From the NCBI GenBank assembly GCA_001972305.1, contig BDDD01002653.1:129397-193396 (forward strand): 64,000 nt of DNA. The letters are read 5' to 3'. This DNA is from Cephalotus follicularis. Its lineage: Eukaryota; Streptophyta; Magnoliopsida; Oxalidales; Cephalotaceae. The translations under genes were made by a program, and so were the position numbers. The stretch's first letter is position 1, and every line of letters begins with the position of its first letter. Positions 35,734 through 47,673 of the stretch are shown in pieces. The notes under the pieces were generated by a model. The model ran no database searches, was not told the origin of the DNA, and saw only the letters and a program-made list of their open reading frames with translations.

Positions 35734-37974
35734 GTTGTTAGTTTTCACATACTTGATAATTTACTCAAATCGGCAAACAGCACAAACAAATTTCAAACAC
35801 GTTTAAAACTCCAAAACTTGAACATCCGTATTTCACTGAATGGAAACGCATTTAACGCAACATTCTCACGAGCATGAGAGTCGCTCATGTCATGACTGAG
35901 ATAACCCTGAGCTAGTGAACGATGTATCCGACCATCACAAGGCCAGTTGGGCTAAATGGTGGAACGACGATTATCGAGCTTGTACCCTATCAATTGTTGG
36001 CATTTTGCCACAATTCCGCATGATCGGGTTATGCACTCACAGACCTAGTGTATCATGCTTACACAACTTGAGGAGTTGTATGGCACCCAGTCGAGGACTG
36101 TAAAGGTAGATTTTGACCAAAAGAGGTCAAGATCATCTGTGATGCCTCGATTTTCTACTTGAATAATCTCAAGGGGAGTTAGATCAAGTGAATCTAAGTT
36201 CCAAGGGTGAAAACCCAAGGAAGAGGCAGCTAGTGCAAAATGAATTCCATTCTAGAAAGGATCAAAAGTTTATATGGAGTTTGCCTACTTCTGTTGTGGG
36301 AAGCTAAGGCAATTGGAAGACATATAATCTATTCCTATAGTCCAAAGCACGAAATACCTCGTGGTTAGGTACTTTCATGTTTTATCTAGTTTACAATGTA
36401 AGTTCAATTTGAGTAGTTGGCTCAAGTTGTGAGACTAACATTTGTAACTCTTTGCAGGTTGCTAAGAAATGCTAGACAGCCGAGAGAGCTAGTAAAGCTA
36501 TGGACTATCGCCATGGTGATGTATCAAGGATTCACACCTATGTAGATGGCATTTATGAATTGTAATTTTTGTAAATGGTTAGGTAATAATGATTTGATCT
36601 CTGTATATAAAGAACATTGCAAGGAACTTTGTTTCTATGTGATATATGTATAAGATGAGCTAGAAGCTCAAATTTTTTGTATAAATTCTTAGTCTTATAG
36701 ATTTCAATGTTCTAGTTAGTGCAAGAGGCACGTGGACTAAAGGGATCTACGTCTTATACAATTACCATAACATTACATTAACAATTCAAAGGAACAAATT
36801 AATAAAAGACTATGAGACAAATGATATAAATCTTTCATTTGTATTGCATTGTTGATTAGGTCATCCTAGAGATGCTAGAAAAACACAATGGTTAAGCATG
36901 TTCTATTGGACATCCAGGACATGTTGGCCTCTCCAACGTGTGCACCATGTGTGATTGGTGTGATGACCAAATCTCCCTTCTCCGTGCGAGGAGATAGGAT
37001 GGTGGACATATTAGGTTAAGTCCACACTGACGGTATTGAACCAATATCGGTCAATGCAAATGGAGATTTTCACTACTTCAATTCCTTCACCGGTGTTTTA
37101 TCTCGGTTTGGGTAAGTGTTTCGAGCGGATCACAAGTCTAAAATCCTAAGAAAGAGTAATGGATTTATGACTAGAAGTAGATAATGGTAAGGTCCATTAT
37201 GTATTTTATACATCTTCCAAATCTTTTTCTGGGTAATGCACTGCAGTTGGCAGAGCATATCCTAATCCGGATTCCTTTGAAATCCGTCCCCTTCATATCT
37301 AGTGATATATTAAAATTGAGGAAACCCAGCCTAAACCAAGAGGATTAAAGGCTGTCCAATTTATATAAGAAGGCAGAAATCTTCTAAGCTGGAGGCATGA
37401 TTGAGACGTTGCCGGTTTTGTGGAATATTCTAAGAAGTGCTTAGGATATTACTTCTACCATCCTTGCGAACAAATATGGTTTTTTTCCGCGTACTGCAAA
37501 ATTCCTAGAGAGGAACACCTGATTACAGGAAGCTGTGGGAGTTAGGTGATACAAAGAGAGTTTCCACCAAGTAGAAACCCACAGGATGATAAGGAACTAG
37601 AAGTTTATTCTTCTAAAGACATAATTGGGAAATGATCCCAATCTGAGATAGAGTCTCGGTAAGGCACTCCTCTAGCGAGGATATCAGGCAAAGGTTTTCG
37701 ACAACGCTCGAGAAATAAGGTTTTCTCATTAAGGCACTGACAAACCTAACGTCAGCGAGATGACAAGCCTGTCAGCTACAAGGAAGCGGTGAAGAGCACC
37801 GATTCCAGGACACGATAAGAGATCATGAAATCCGAAAATGACTCCATATACACCTACCAAGTAAGGGACTTGGTATACGCACAGAAAGCGAACTTAGCAG
37901 ACCCAATGACCAAGGCCATGAGCAGTGCTAGAGTGCGATATGCTTAGGCTGTAGGTCTACGTGGCTGGAGGGCC
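35734..37974 (+). pseudogene. Element E gag, protease, integrase remnants and Pol ends
   Basis: Gag words appear at about 35915-36115 (NDVSDHHKASWAKWWNDDYR, LEELYGTQSRTVKVDFD). Protease words lie at about 36370-36600, integrase words at about 36850-37200 (KSPFSVRGDR, VHTDGIEPISVNANGDF), and the first RT words near 37820-37870. The Pol C-terminal ANLADPMTKAM follows at about 37890-37920. The block parallels C but is about 1.4 kb shorter, so most of RT is not represented. It is also broken in many places. Confidence 0.75.
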
Positions 37975-37985
37975 AAGTGGGAGAT
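37975..37985 (+). other. Polypurine tract of E
   Basis: AAGTGGGAGAT immediately precedes the 3' LTR, as in element C. Confidence 0.8.
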
Positions 37986-40633
37986 TGATAGATTAGGGTG
38001 TCCCTGCAAGCCACGAGAAGACTGCAGACATATGGACTTTACATATGACACACTCTTGAATCGTACATTCTTAGCTCCATTCATGTTCTATTGTGCATAT
38101 TCAGTAAAGATTGGCATCTGGTTATATGTTTTTCAATGGATCAGTTGATCATCATGTCAATTGAATACACATATAGTGCCTTGTCCGTAAAGGGTTGAAT
38201 CTCGTGCCTGAGAGGTTATGAGAATGAGATCCTTACTCCCTTGTGACAAAAGTTCCAAGTCATAGGTTCACTTTCTTAGGGCAATTGATGAACCGCAAAG
38301 ACTTGTCGTGTTATGCTTGCTCCCGATGTCAGGGAGGATGGATCATCTCATTACCATTTGGGTTTTACCCTAAAGCTTATGCGGGGTGCGTGTAGAGGTA
38401 CGACACTGAACCGACCCACTATAGGTTATCTATTTGGAGAGTCAACACCTCTGTCAATATATTTCCTATTATCGCGGTAGTGCTTAGTCAAAGGTGACTA
38501 GTAGATCATACGTGATTCACGTTGTATCGTTAGACCTGAGCGACTGGCATACGTTGTGTAGTAACTGCTTGGCTTTGATTTCTGCCTTCCCCAGCACTAG
38601 CCACGTGCTGGAAAAAGGGTTGTCTTTTGGCCTTCTGGGAGCTACATTGAGATGTATGGGCGAGTTTTCAAGATGGGATCATCACACCCGTGTTGAGGGT
38701 TATAGGCTCTATAACATCTGTGGCCGTTGAAGACTTAAAGTCCCGGCGGGGCACTGGGAGATAGGGAACAAGAGGTTTCCAGGGATGTCTCCCATAGTCT
38801 CAGTGCGTTCATAGAATTATAGTTATCGCGGTTTTTACCTAGGGGTGACATTTATCCAAACCCTAGTCCGCGGTCGGGGGCTGAGATGATGAAGGATACA
38901 CGACACACAAATCGATGACAGTGATAAAGTACTGGGGAACCGGGTAACGAATGATAGACGTGGTACTTTTTGGTTCGCGGATCCGGGGGTGATTATAGAT
39001 CACACCGGGAGTATTAGCTGGATAGTCATACCAGAACTTCAGGATGTTCTGGGAAATTTACAATCGTACCGGAAATCGACCGGGCTTTCGGGTCCAGCCA
39101 TATTATTGGAAAAGTGACGCATGCTGCACACATGCTCCCTTGGTGGTACATCTAGTTTTTAAACTAGTATATATTATTTTGATATTAGTGGTTTGTTTTT
39201 CGTTCCACTAATTGTCGTCTTGATATATAAAGAGACTTTAAAGCCAGAGCATGATTTAATTTTAATTAAATTAATTAAAGAGAGAGTCTTTAATTATTTA
39301 AGGTGAGAGACCTTAATTGAATCATAAAAGAGAGAAACATGTTTAATTAATTAAGAGAATTATTAAACATGTGGGAGAAACAAATTTATTTTTGTAAGAG
39401 AAATTTAATTTAAATTGAAAGAGATTTTTTTAAAAGGAGAAAAGAAAAAAGAAAAATGAGAGAGAGTGAGGGACTTAATTTTGTTTAAGTCAAAATTTTG
39501 TTTTTACTATTACTAATCTCTCTCTCACTCTCTCCCAAATTGACTCTCTTCCATTTCTTTTCTCTCTCACATACTCGTGCGTTTTGGGTAGCAGATGCGC
39601 GCTACACGTGCGCACAGCGCAGGGGCGCTGTTCGGCCGAGGAAGACGACGGCGCTTCGCGCCGATGACCGGGTGAAGGCGGGCGTCCTTCCCTCTCTCTC
39701 CCGGTTTCTCCTTTCTTTCTCCCTCTTTCTCTCTATGGTGGCAGAATGCGTTTCTACCGCCTCCCTACTCTGGAGACCCTTTCTGACCCCGATCGTCACT
39801 GGTTGGTGGAGCCAACTTTTGGCTCCACCTAACTTGACCTTAGTTTAGGTGTTTCCGGCGTTGTTTTGGCCTACTTTGCGTTCTGTTAGTCAACTCGCCG
39901 AGTTGACGCATCGGGCTGCTGTGACTTGACGTTCCGCGCTGAGTCACGGAGAGTCTTGGGTTGGGGTGTGTCGTGCCGGTGTCGCTGAGCCGTTTGGTGG
40001 CTTGGCGGCCGCTGGTGACGAATGGCGTGTCAACCCCGTGACTCGCCGCCGACCGTTCTCTGCGTTCCTGGCCAAGTCTGGCCGAGTCTCGGGCGCCCGT
40101 GCGTTCGTCGTGGTGTTAGCGTCCACATATGTCAAGGCTGGTCAATGACGAGTTGACCGAGACTCACTGAGTCCGAACTCAGTGAGTCGCCGCCTCTAGC
40201 CGCCGTGTTCCAGCGCGGTTTCGGGCGTGTCTCCTCCAGATTCAGGTTGAGCAATCTTTTTAGAGTCCATTGGTGTTAATATCGGAACAACCATGGACTG
40301 TCCGAAAACCGGCGGTGTTACCAGTGACCGGCAGTTGCTACTGCAAGCGTGTAGCGGCAAAGTGGTGGAGCCTCCAATGTTTGTATGATTGCTTCACTCT
40401 TACTTTTATTGTTATCGACGTGCGTTCGGTTTATCTTTATGGTTTTGCGTGCATGCTTGATTTCGTAATTGTTCGATTGAACATCAAACAGAGATCCTAG
40501 GTATATTGATTTTGGTAGCATTATGTCAGTGTGAACCTTGACTTGCTGTCTTGGTGTCTTTTGAAAAATTAAAATTATACACACTAGCATCCTAGACCCA
40601 AAACTGACCGGGAGACACCCCGGGTTTCTAACA
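37986..40633 (+). repeat. 3' LTR of E (2648 bp, long form)
   Basis: It starts TGATAGATTAGGG and ends GGTTTCTAACA, followed by ATACA. It includes the AT-rich, CT-rich and GC-rich (39570-40350) blocks in the same order as the C 5' LTR. Confidence 0.9.
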
Positions 40634-40948
40634 ATACAATCACCGCATCTCTTCCATATTAGCTGCATTGACAGCCATCTGCTATTGGAACTAGTCAGCC
40701 ATGCGATCCATCGGATCTCTCCCCACATTCACTTATTGAGGAACATTACCCATCGGATCTCCCCTAACATTTGCTTCCCGAGGAAGACTTGGGTTGACAG
40801 CTCGAGCCCGTCCACGCCTCCTTCTGCCGTCCATTTCTTTTCCTATAAGGAAAGATGCGATTAGTATTCTTTAGGAAACAATGGTTAATTGCTAAGGAAC
40901 TTATCCAAGCTAAGCATATAATATTCATATATGCTCTGATACCACTAT
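40634..40948 (-). other. Leader of element B with primer site (40933-40944, minus)
   Basis: On the minus strand TGGTATCAGAGC follows the LTR end by four bases, giving a tRNA-Met primer site. The rest is non-coding leader and the far side of the E insertion site. Confidence 0.85.
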
Positions 40949-41069
40949 TGTCACGTCCCGTTTCTATTAACAACAATAATACAGACCCTTAGATCGTGGC
41001 AATCAACATATGTGCATATATTCAGCTTATACAAAACTTGGGAAAATTAAAAACTTCCCAAATCAAATA
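40949..41069 (-). repeat. 5' LTR of B, first part in window order
   Basis: It begins TGTCACGTCCCG and aligns with 18260-18381. It stops at AAATA, where D enters. The B 3' LTR shows the uninterrupted site as CAAATCAAATAACATC, which confirms the insertion point. Confidence 0.9.
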
Positions 41070-42267
41070 TGTAATACCCTGGAACGGTTTTGCAGAGGAT
41101 TCTCTTTGTCATCTGCTGGTGAAGGCCTGGTTTGGGTTTTCTTATTTTCCTTGAGCCATTTGGAAGTTCTCTATTGTGCAATATTAAGGCCCAAAGTGGT
41201 GTTTATTGGTAAGAGTCATTTATTTTGACTAAGCCCATATGTGAAGCTTACAAGAGAAGCTAACGGTTTCCAATGTGAAAAGATGTGTGTCAGGGAGAGT
41301 GTGTGAAGTGATATACCTGGCGCCTTGGGCAGAAGGAAGAAGGGAGTAAATGAAAAAAAAAAGAGAAGAAGTCAGTGTGAAGTAGGAAGAGGAAGAAGTT
41401 AGTGAGAGGTAGGTAGGAAGAAGAAGGAAGAAAGGGAAGGCGCGGTGGTAACTCTGTCTGGGTGAGCTGTGAGTACTCCCTGTGAGGTTCAAGCTTCCTC
41501 TTTCATTAGATCCTTACTTCTGGCGTGACTGAGCATCTCCTCTACGAGTCTTGTTTCTCTTCTTCATATTCCCAGAACTCGAGCAGCCCACCTAGAGCTT
41601 TGGATCTACCAGCGGATCCACTTTTCGCTATCCCAGATGTCAAACACACCAGGGATACCAACTCACTGCTTAGTGTACCGAGGAACTCCGAATCCACCCT
41701 GCCACACTCGGGTAGGGACATCAAAGACCAGTGAGAATCACTTTCAACAATGTTCGACTACAGAAGAAATGGAGAAGAAGAGAAACAAGACTCGTAGAGG
41801 AGATGCTCAGTCACGCCAGAGGTAAGGATCCAACGAAAGAGGAAGCTTGAACCTCACAGGGAGTACTCAAAACTCACCCAGACATAGTTCACATCGCGCC
41901 TTCCCTTTCTTCCTTCTTCTTCCTACCTACCTCTCACTAACTTCTTCCTCTCCCTACTTCACACTAACTTCTTCTCTCTTTTTTCTTTTACTCCCTTCTT
42001 CCTTTTGCCCAAGGCGCCAGGTATGTCACTTCACACACTCTCGCTAACACACGTCTTTTCACATTGGAAACTGTTAGCTTCTCTTGTAAGCTTCACATAT
42101 GGTCTTAGTCAAAATAAATGACTCTTCCCAATAAACACCACTTTGGGCCTTAATATTGCACAAGAGAGAACTTCCAAATGGCTCAAGGAAAATAATAAAA
42201 TGCAAACCAAGCCTTCACATGCAGATGACAAAGAGAATCCTCTGCAAAACCGTACCTGGGTATTACA
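41070..42267. repeat. Palindromic LTR P (about 500-bp inverted arms)
   Basis: The left arm starts TGTAATACCCTGG and the right arm ends CCTGGGTATTACA. Arms of about 500 bases (41070-41570 and 41768-42267) are reverse complements with few differences, around a spacer of about 200 bases. The 87-codon minus frame at 41229-41492 and the plus frame at 41847-42047 both begin MNLTGST and share about 45 residues. They are one sequence in two orientations, not genes. Confidence 0.85.
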
Positions 42268-43703
42268 ATCCTCCCCCCCCCCCCTAAGACTTTTGTCCCC
42301 AAAATTCGCTCGCCTTCCATGACAAAAGTCGAGGAGAGATCACACTACCCGGTAAGATCTTCACAATGCCTGACAAACCCACCCAAGCAAGGACTCTAGA
42401 GTTCGTAGTCTGAGGATTCCTCAAAGTCCAGAGATGCTATCCAACATAAGTCCGAGAACAACCCATCCAAGGAAACAGCTCAGCAAGATATTCAACTTTA
42501 GAGGAATTAAGGCTGCTCAGGAAAATCACAGTATCAGGGGATCGGAGGATGCTTATGACTACAGGAACCACTTTGGCAATAGATGAGCTTCTCTGCAGTC
42601 ATAACCACAGCAATCCTCTGCAACATACTGATACTAGAATAAGATACAACCTGCTGGAACAGCCATCAGAAGTGATGAAAGAGCTGTGCCAGAAGTCCAT
42701 AGACACTAGGAGATCAACTAGAAAATTCATCAGCAACATATATGAACAGATACCACTGCCCGACCGGAATAACCATCGCTCATAATATATGCTGTGCCAA
42801 CATCACGTCAGCAAGATAACAAGATAAGCCGGAACCTCATCGGTCGTGTCTTGAGATCCTCATGCCTGGTGGAGCCACGTCCGCAATACCTGCAAAACAA
42901 AACATCAAACAAAAACCTTGGCCCACAGGCCCATACAAGCATCTGCCGCCGAAAATCTATCAGCTCATCTCAAATGGCGCATACACCGGGCCGGAGGAAA
43001 AATCATGGCTATAGGGCGTGCACCGTACCTACTCATGTCAACACATGGATACCATGACCCAGTCTCCAACAGAGGTTCTTTGGCCCGCAGGCACGATCCT
43101 TCCCCCTGAGGATTCACGACCACTCCACAGGGGTTCCCGCCTGATCAGGCATGGCCCTCCCCCTGAGAGTTAAAGCAGATCACCAGTGTTAATGAAGGGC
43201 CAGCACGGCAGTGCTCGCAACCCCTGTATCAGCATAGTGTAGGAGAATATCGATCGAGGGGCCCGCGTATCACCGCCAGAGCTCCGCCCTCGTCGGCTAT
43301 CACCTAGCTCCACTGGCAACTTCCATTGGAGGTCCTCAGCTCGTAAGCACGACTCATCCCCGAGGGGCAATCCACAAAAGATGAACATCGACTAAGGGGC
43401 CTGCAGGCAACACCCACGTCGGCAATCATGATGAGGACATCGACTAGGAGGTCGGCGCATCACTGCTCAATCCATCCCTGGTCGGCAACCCCATGTCCGA
43501 GAACTCAGCATGGTCTGACCAAAGAAGTTAGCGGATCCTCAGCTGCCCCCCACATTATTCCATCATAGACCAATGAATGAGCAGATCCGGGTATGGAATC
43601 CAGGCGCAGTCACACCCAACAGTTCATCATAGACAATAGCATTGCTGAATGAAGCTGAGGTCGAAGGCACACTCCTCCTCGGCCATGAGAGCCTTGCATA
43701 TCC
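42268..43703 (-). mobile_element. Interior of D, left side of F
   Basis: It begins with a run of 12 C (42273-42284; G-rich purine tract on the minus strand) and gypsy-type 3'-end text. From about 42790 the content resembles an LTR: a TTGTTTTGCAG tract (minus, about 42893-42903), and ATCGATCGAGGGGCC, CGTCGGCAATCA and CATAGACCAATG words also found at 49200-49560 and 51880-52100. No protein family is recognised. Confidence 0.55.
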
Positions 43704-44102
43704 AGCTCTGTTCACGTAAAAAGAATGTTTTAAAATTTATAGCCGCAAGTGCACGGATCATGCAGTAACGGGTCGAACACAGGGAAACGTTAAACTAATT
43801 ATAATTTATCCAACCTAAGCGAAGTATACCAAATTTAAGATAAACTATCAAAAACTACTCCTAATTATGCAAAAATAAAAAAACAATTGAAAATGGGCAA
43901 GTAATAAAGGAAATAAAATAACAGGCTAAAATAATTCGAAATACCAAGAAATAAAGCATGCAATTTTAAGACGAATCAAAACAATGAATAGAAGTGAAGA
44001 AAATATATAATTAAGAAGCGGTTTTAGGGAATAGAAACTCACCATAGATTGTATTGAATAATTCCATTTAATTAAACGATCATACCTTGATAACCAGCGA
44101 CA

Positions 44103-44255
44103 GCTAGGTCTATACGGAGTGCGACGGTGATGACAAGACATATGAGTAGACATGCTAGGTCTATACGATGTACGGCAACGGCGGCAAGATGTATGAGTAG
44201 ACATGCTAGGTCTATACGAAGTGTGTTCGTTGTGACAAATCGTATGAGTAGACTC
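44103..44255. repeat. 3 x 51-bp tandem repeat in the F LTR
   Basis: Units start at 44103, 44154 and 44205, each beginning GCTAGGTCTATACG and ending ATGAGTAGAC(AT). They give repetitive peptides in chance frames. Confidence 0.85.
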
Positions 44256-44644
44256 CGTTGATTGAATTAAGCACCATTTATTCACCAACTTTCAGCTTCA
44301 CCGACAAGATGTTTGTGAATTTTAATCAGACAGACAAAGTGTGTGCGAAGGCAGAAATATTGAAGAACAAATCAAATATTCAAGGATTTTTATTGATGGA
44401 ATTGAAACAATAACAATCTAGGCTTTGTTCTTCCCCAAAACCTTGAAAATTTTAGCTACTAAACATTGTGAAACAAACTAAAATTGATAAAGAAAAATAG
44501 GGTTTCTACCAGCCTCTACACACTCTCCTATTTGGCCGGCATTGGTTTGTTTTTATACTACAAAACTGATCAAAACCGGAAATAAATTAATCCTAGTTAC
44601 AAAATCTGGCAAAAAATCTAACTTTCTATTTCTGCTGCAGAAGA

Positions 44645-44940
44645 AGGCGTCGACGCCTTTAGTTGAAGGTTTTGTAAAAAATCACGTTTTGCTGAGATAC
44701 GCGTAATGGACATCGATCCCTTTGATGAAAGACGTCGATGCGTTTTTATCCAAAAGTTACAGGTTGAATTTGCACAAAGACGTCGATCTGTTTGATGAAA
44801 GACGTTGATGTCTTTTTCTTAGCTCTTGAAGGTAAGTTGCAATCCCAGAAAAGACATTGATCCCTAACAAAAGACATCGATGCGTTTAATGCAAACCCAG
44901 AAAAGACGTCGATCCTTATGATAGACATCGACGTGTTTTG
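44645..44940. repeat. GTCGA(C/T) cluster in the F 3' LTR
   Basis: Eight or more units of AAAGACGTCGATG or GACATCGATCC occur, often in facing pairs with TTGATGAAAG between. The partner cluster is at 48690-48970 in the other LTR copy. Confidence 0.8.
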
Positions 44941-45617
44941 CTCTGTTTCTGCAGAATTTGTCAATTCTTCAATCTTTACACTTTCAAGCTCCAATTTGCA
45001 CAACTTTGGGTAGTATTCTTGCACTTTTGTCATTTAGCTCTTGTACCTGAAAATCGACATAACACAACCAAAGTAGTCTATTCCAAACATAAAAACATCA
45101 TAAATAAATCATTAAAAACAACACATTTTTATGCTAAACAAATACCCCCATACTTACACTTTGCTTGTCCTCAAGCAAACAAAATAGAAAGTAAAAACCA
45201 GAAAACACACGCAAACATAAAAATAAAAACTAAATGCACACACAAGAACATAAACAAAAACCTAACTCACTTTCGTAGGAATTACGATTGCATTTAGCTT
45301 ATGCAACAAGCCATTAAACCCCTAGGTGGCCCTAGTGGACGAGTTTAGTCTCGTGAGTGTTTTCCAATCGAATAAACACACAAAATTCAGTTCATCAAAA
45401 CTTTGAAAACAAGTAAAATGTATCTATACTAAAAAATTCATAGAACACCCCCATACTTGAACTTTATTATCTCGTTCCAAGTTCTAGAATCAAAACACAT
45501 CTCAATTAAGGAACTTTTTAGCAAATTATTTTATTATTCCATCATTAATGACCAATCAAGATATGCATTCGCAATACCATAAAATCCTACTTCGGAGTCA
45601 GACAAAAGAACTTTATC

Positions 45618-46011
45618 TTGCTTAGTTATTTTATGGTCATGTTAGGACCCCTATTCAAACTATGTTATGCCTTTTAGTTTATGACTTTGAATTATGTTTA
45701 AGATTGGGTTTATGTTTAAGTTTCGTATTATGAATAAAGTTTTAGACCATGTTTTTAGATTTTGGAATAAAGTTGCTAGACCATTATTAGATTATAATTG
45801 TTACATCTAGACCATCACGCAAATTGATTTAAAGATGAGTTAATAACTTGATAGTAAGAATAAAGGCGAACCTTGATTTATAGTTAAATAAGAATACTTG
45901 CTAAGTAATAAATTGATAAAAAGGACTAAGATTAAGCCATGTTATATGATAGGTTATATTCAGTCTCGGATTAGGAACCGAGACGACTCCCTCCAAATCG
46001 GGGGTGTTACA
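45618..46011 (+). repeat. Fragment of a K-family gypsy LTR inside F
   Basis: It aligns with the last 320 bases of LTR K (from about 26426), including TTAGGACCCCTATT, the CATCACGCAAATT run and the end GGGGGTGTTACA. It lies between the 3' LTR and the 254-codon frame of F. Its left part is absent, so no target duplication can be read. Confidence 0.8.
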
Positions 46012-46149
46012 CTAAACCCCCCCATACTTAAATTTTGCATTGTCCTCAATGCAATGAAAACAACTATAGATATAAAAATGAATACTCAACAAATATATGA
46101 AACAATGCAATCAAATAAAAACAATATGGGTAGGTATTACCAGATATGA

Positions 46150-46914
46150 TCATGGAGGCTCGAAATAACGAGGCTCATGAAAGTCCATGGCCTCTTCAAT
46201 CAATGCAGCTTGAAAATCCAAAAATATTAGTGCACGCTTCCTTTTCACTTCGAACGCGTCTCCAATACCTGTCTTAACAAACTCAAACACACCACGTGAA
46301 GGCATAGGTTTAATAATATAAGCATCGTCCCAAAAGGATTTCCACCAGTAAAAACCATCTAGAGAACAAAAACATTCAAATGAATCACCTAAGCCTATCT
46401 TAGCAACCTTACACACAAAATGGGAGAAAACAATTTTTACAATTTTAGAACCATCCCAACACGATCTCCAACAGTAGAAACCATCAAGAGAATCAACAAA
46501 ATCGTGGCCAACCAACCATTGACTATCCGCAAAAAAATCTATGATCCCATCGTCCAACCAACTCAATATCTCCTTTTGCGTAACCTCTAATTCCTCGAAT
46601 TCTCTCAAGCATTCCATGAAGTTGTTATCAAAATCTTCGTCAAAGTACGTTTGGTCAGGCGTGGAAATTTTGTGAGTGTAATGGGATAGATGATCCCATT
46701 CACTATTCGAATTTGGCTCATTGAGCTTATTTTCCAACCACATTAACGCTTCCTCATTTTCAAGCCGCGTCAATCTATCCTTTTGGTTAGCTTCCTCTAC
46801 CTCTAATTCTCTCCTGAAATTGCGATCAAAGTCGATATTAAAATACGAATCAATGGTATCAGGAATCGAGTGAATCGCGTAGACATCATCAAAGTCAGAT
46901 TGATGCTTTACCAA
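46150..46914 (-). pseudogene. Element F frame of unknown role downstream of protease (254 codons)
   Basis: An acidic frame lies immediately after the protease frame. Its start (SDFDDVYAIHSIPDTIDSYF) sits where Athila/Tat elements have the linker between protease and RT, but no RT follows. It contains internal near-repeats: FDRNFRRELEVEE...WLENKL versus FDNNFMECLREFEELE...WLDD, and SLDGFYCWRSCWD...KIGLGDSFE versus SLDGFYWWKSFWD...KTGIGDAFE. I recognise no catalytic motif. It is long for a chance frame and so was probably translated as part of the element polyprotein. The function is unknown. Confidence 0.6.
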
Positions 46915-47673
46915 TCAGAAAATGTTAAAGTCCATTGACGACTTTCCAATACTCAACTTCATGAGACCATTTCGGCAATTGATCAATGCATTACTTGTGG
47001 CCAAGAATGGTCTACCAAGGATAACTGGGATTTGGTCTTTTATATTCACAACAGGCTGGGTATCTAATACGACAAAATCGACAGGAAAGAAAAACTCACC
47101 AACCTTTATCAAAACATCCTCAATTTTCCCTCTTGGTACTCTTACCGACCTATTAGCTAATTGCAAAGTCGTGGTGGTCGGGAGCAACTCTCCTAAACCT
47201 AGTTGCTCAAAAAGTGACGAAGGTAACAAATTCACACTTGCTCCTAAATCGAGCAAGGCATGATCGATTTTGGTGTTACCAATTACACAAGAGATTGTCG
47301 GGCAGCCAGGATCTTTGTATTTTGGAATCTTTGGTTGCGAAATGATCGCAGTGATATTGGCTGCCAAGAAAGCCTTTTTCAGAGTTTGAAGGATCCTCTT
47401 TTTCTTGAATAAGTCTTTTAGGACTTTTGCGTAAGAGGGCACCTGCTTAATTGCTTCAAGAAATGGGATATTGATTTGAACTTGTTTAAATGCATTGATG
47501 ATCTTTTCCATCGCTGGGGCTTTCGCATTTTGCAATCTCCTTGGAAAAGGAACTGGGGGATCAAATGAAAACTTGGGTATTTCCATGAATTGTTCCTTTC
47601 TCTCTTTTTCTTTCTCTTCCCTAACTTCTTCTTGCGCATTTAAATTTGTTGGTTGCACAAAGGAGTCAACCAA
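46915..47673 (-). pseudogene. Element F gag end and aspartic protease (252 codons)
   Basis: The N-terminal part (IPKFSFDPPVPFPRRLQ, then EKIINAFKQVQINIPFLEAIKQVPSYAKVLKDLF) is the Athila/Tat gag-protease linker. The C-terminal half is a retropepsin-like domain: KDPGCPTISCVIG, ALLDLGASVNLLPSSLFEQLGL with the D-x-G-A active-site block, LQLANRSVRVPRGKIEDVLIKVGEFFFPVDFVVLD, and ILGRPFLATSNALI with the conserved (I)LGRPFL flap-side motif. The role would be processing of the element polyprotein. The protease text is nearly complete, so this is a relatively young copy. It follows the gag frames on the minus strand. Confidence 0.9.

Larger units (their letters stand above)
28819..40633 (+). mobile_element. 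Ty1/copia element E (TSD ATACA), in the leader of B
   Basis: It is flanked by ATACA at 28814-28818 and 40634-40638. The 5' LTR (28819-29508 plus 33566-34290) is interrupted by other elements. Then come the primer site, leader, shortened coding region (35734-37974), purine tract and 3' LTR (37986-40633). It belongs to the same family as A and C. By eye the LTRs differ by about 8% over the first 235 bases, older than C. The internal part is about 3.7 kb against 5.1 kb in C, so it is internally reduced as well as broken. Confidence 0.9.
43709..45140 (-). repeat. 3' LTR of F (1432 bp)
   Basis: It runs TGTTCACG to GCTAAACA. Bases from about 44340 to 45140 match 48385-49173. The part unique to this copy contains the CGCAAGTGCACGG and GGGTCGAACACAGG words common in plant Athila/Tat-type LTRs, a 3 x 51-bp tandem repeat and a GTCGAC/GTCGAT cluster. 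Confidence 0.85.

Noticed and set aside
41229-42047. Two short similar proteins beginning MNLTGST as a gene pair
   Set aside because: They are the same LTR sequence read from the two arms of an inverted repeat.
41070-42267. Foldback DNA transposon or MITE
   Set aside because: Long inverted arms fit, but no duplication flanks this interval alone. The AAATA duplication spans the larger element D, and gypsy-type purine tract text adjoins it.
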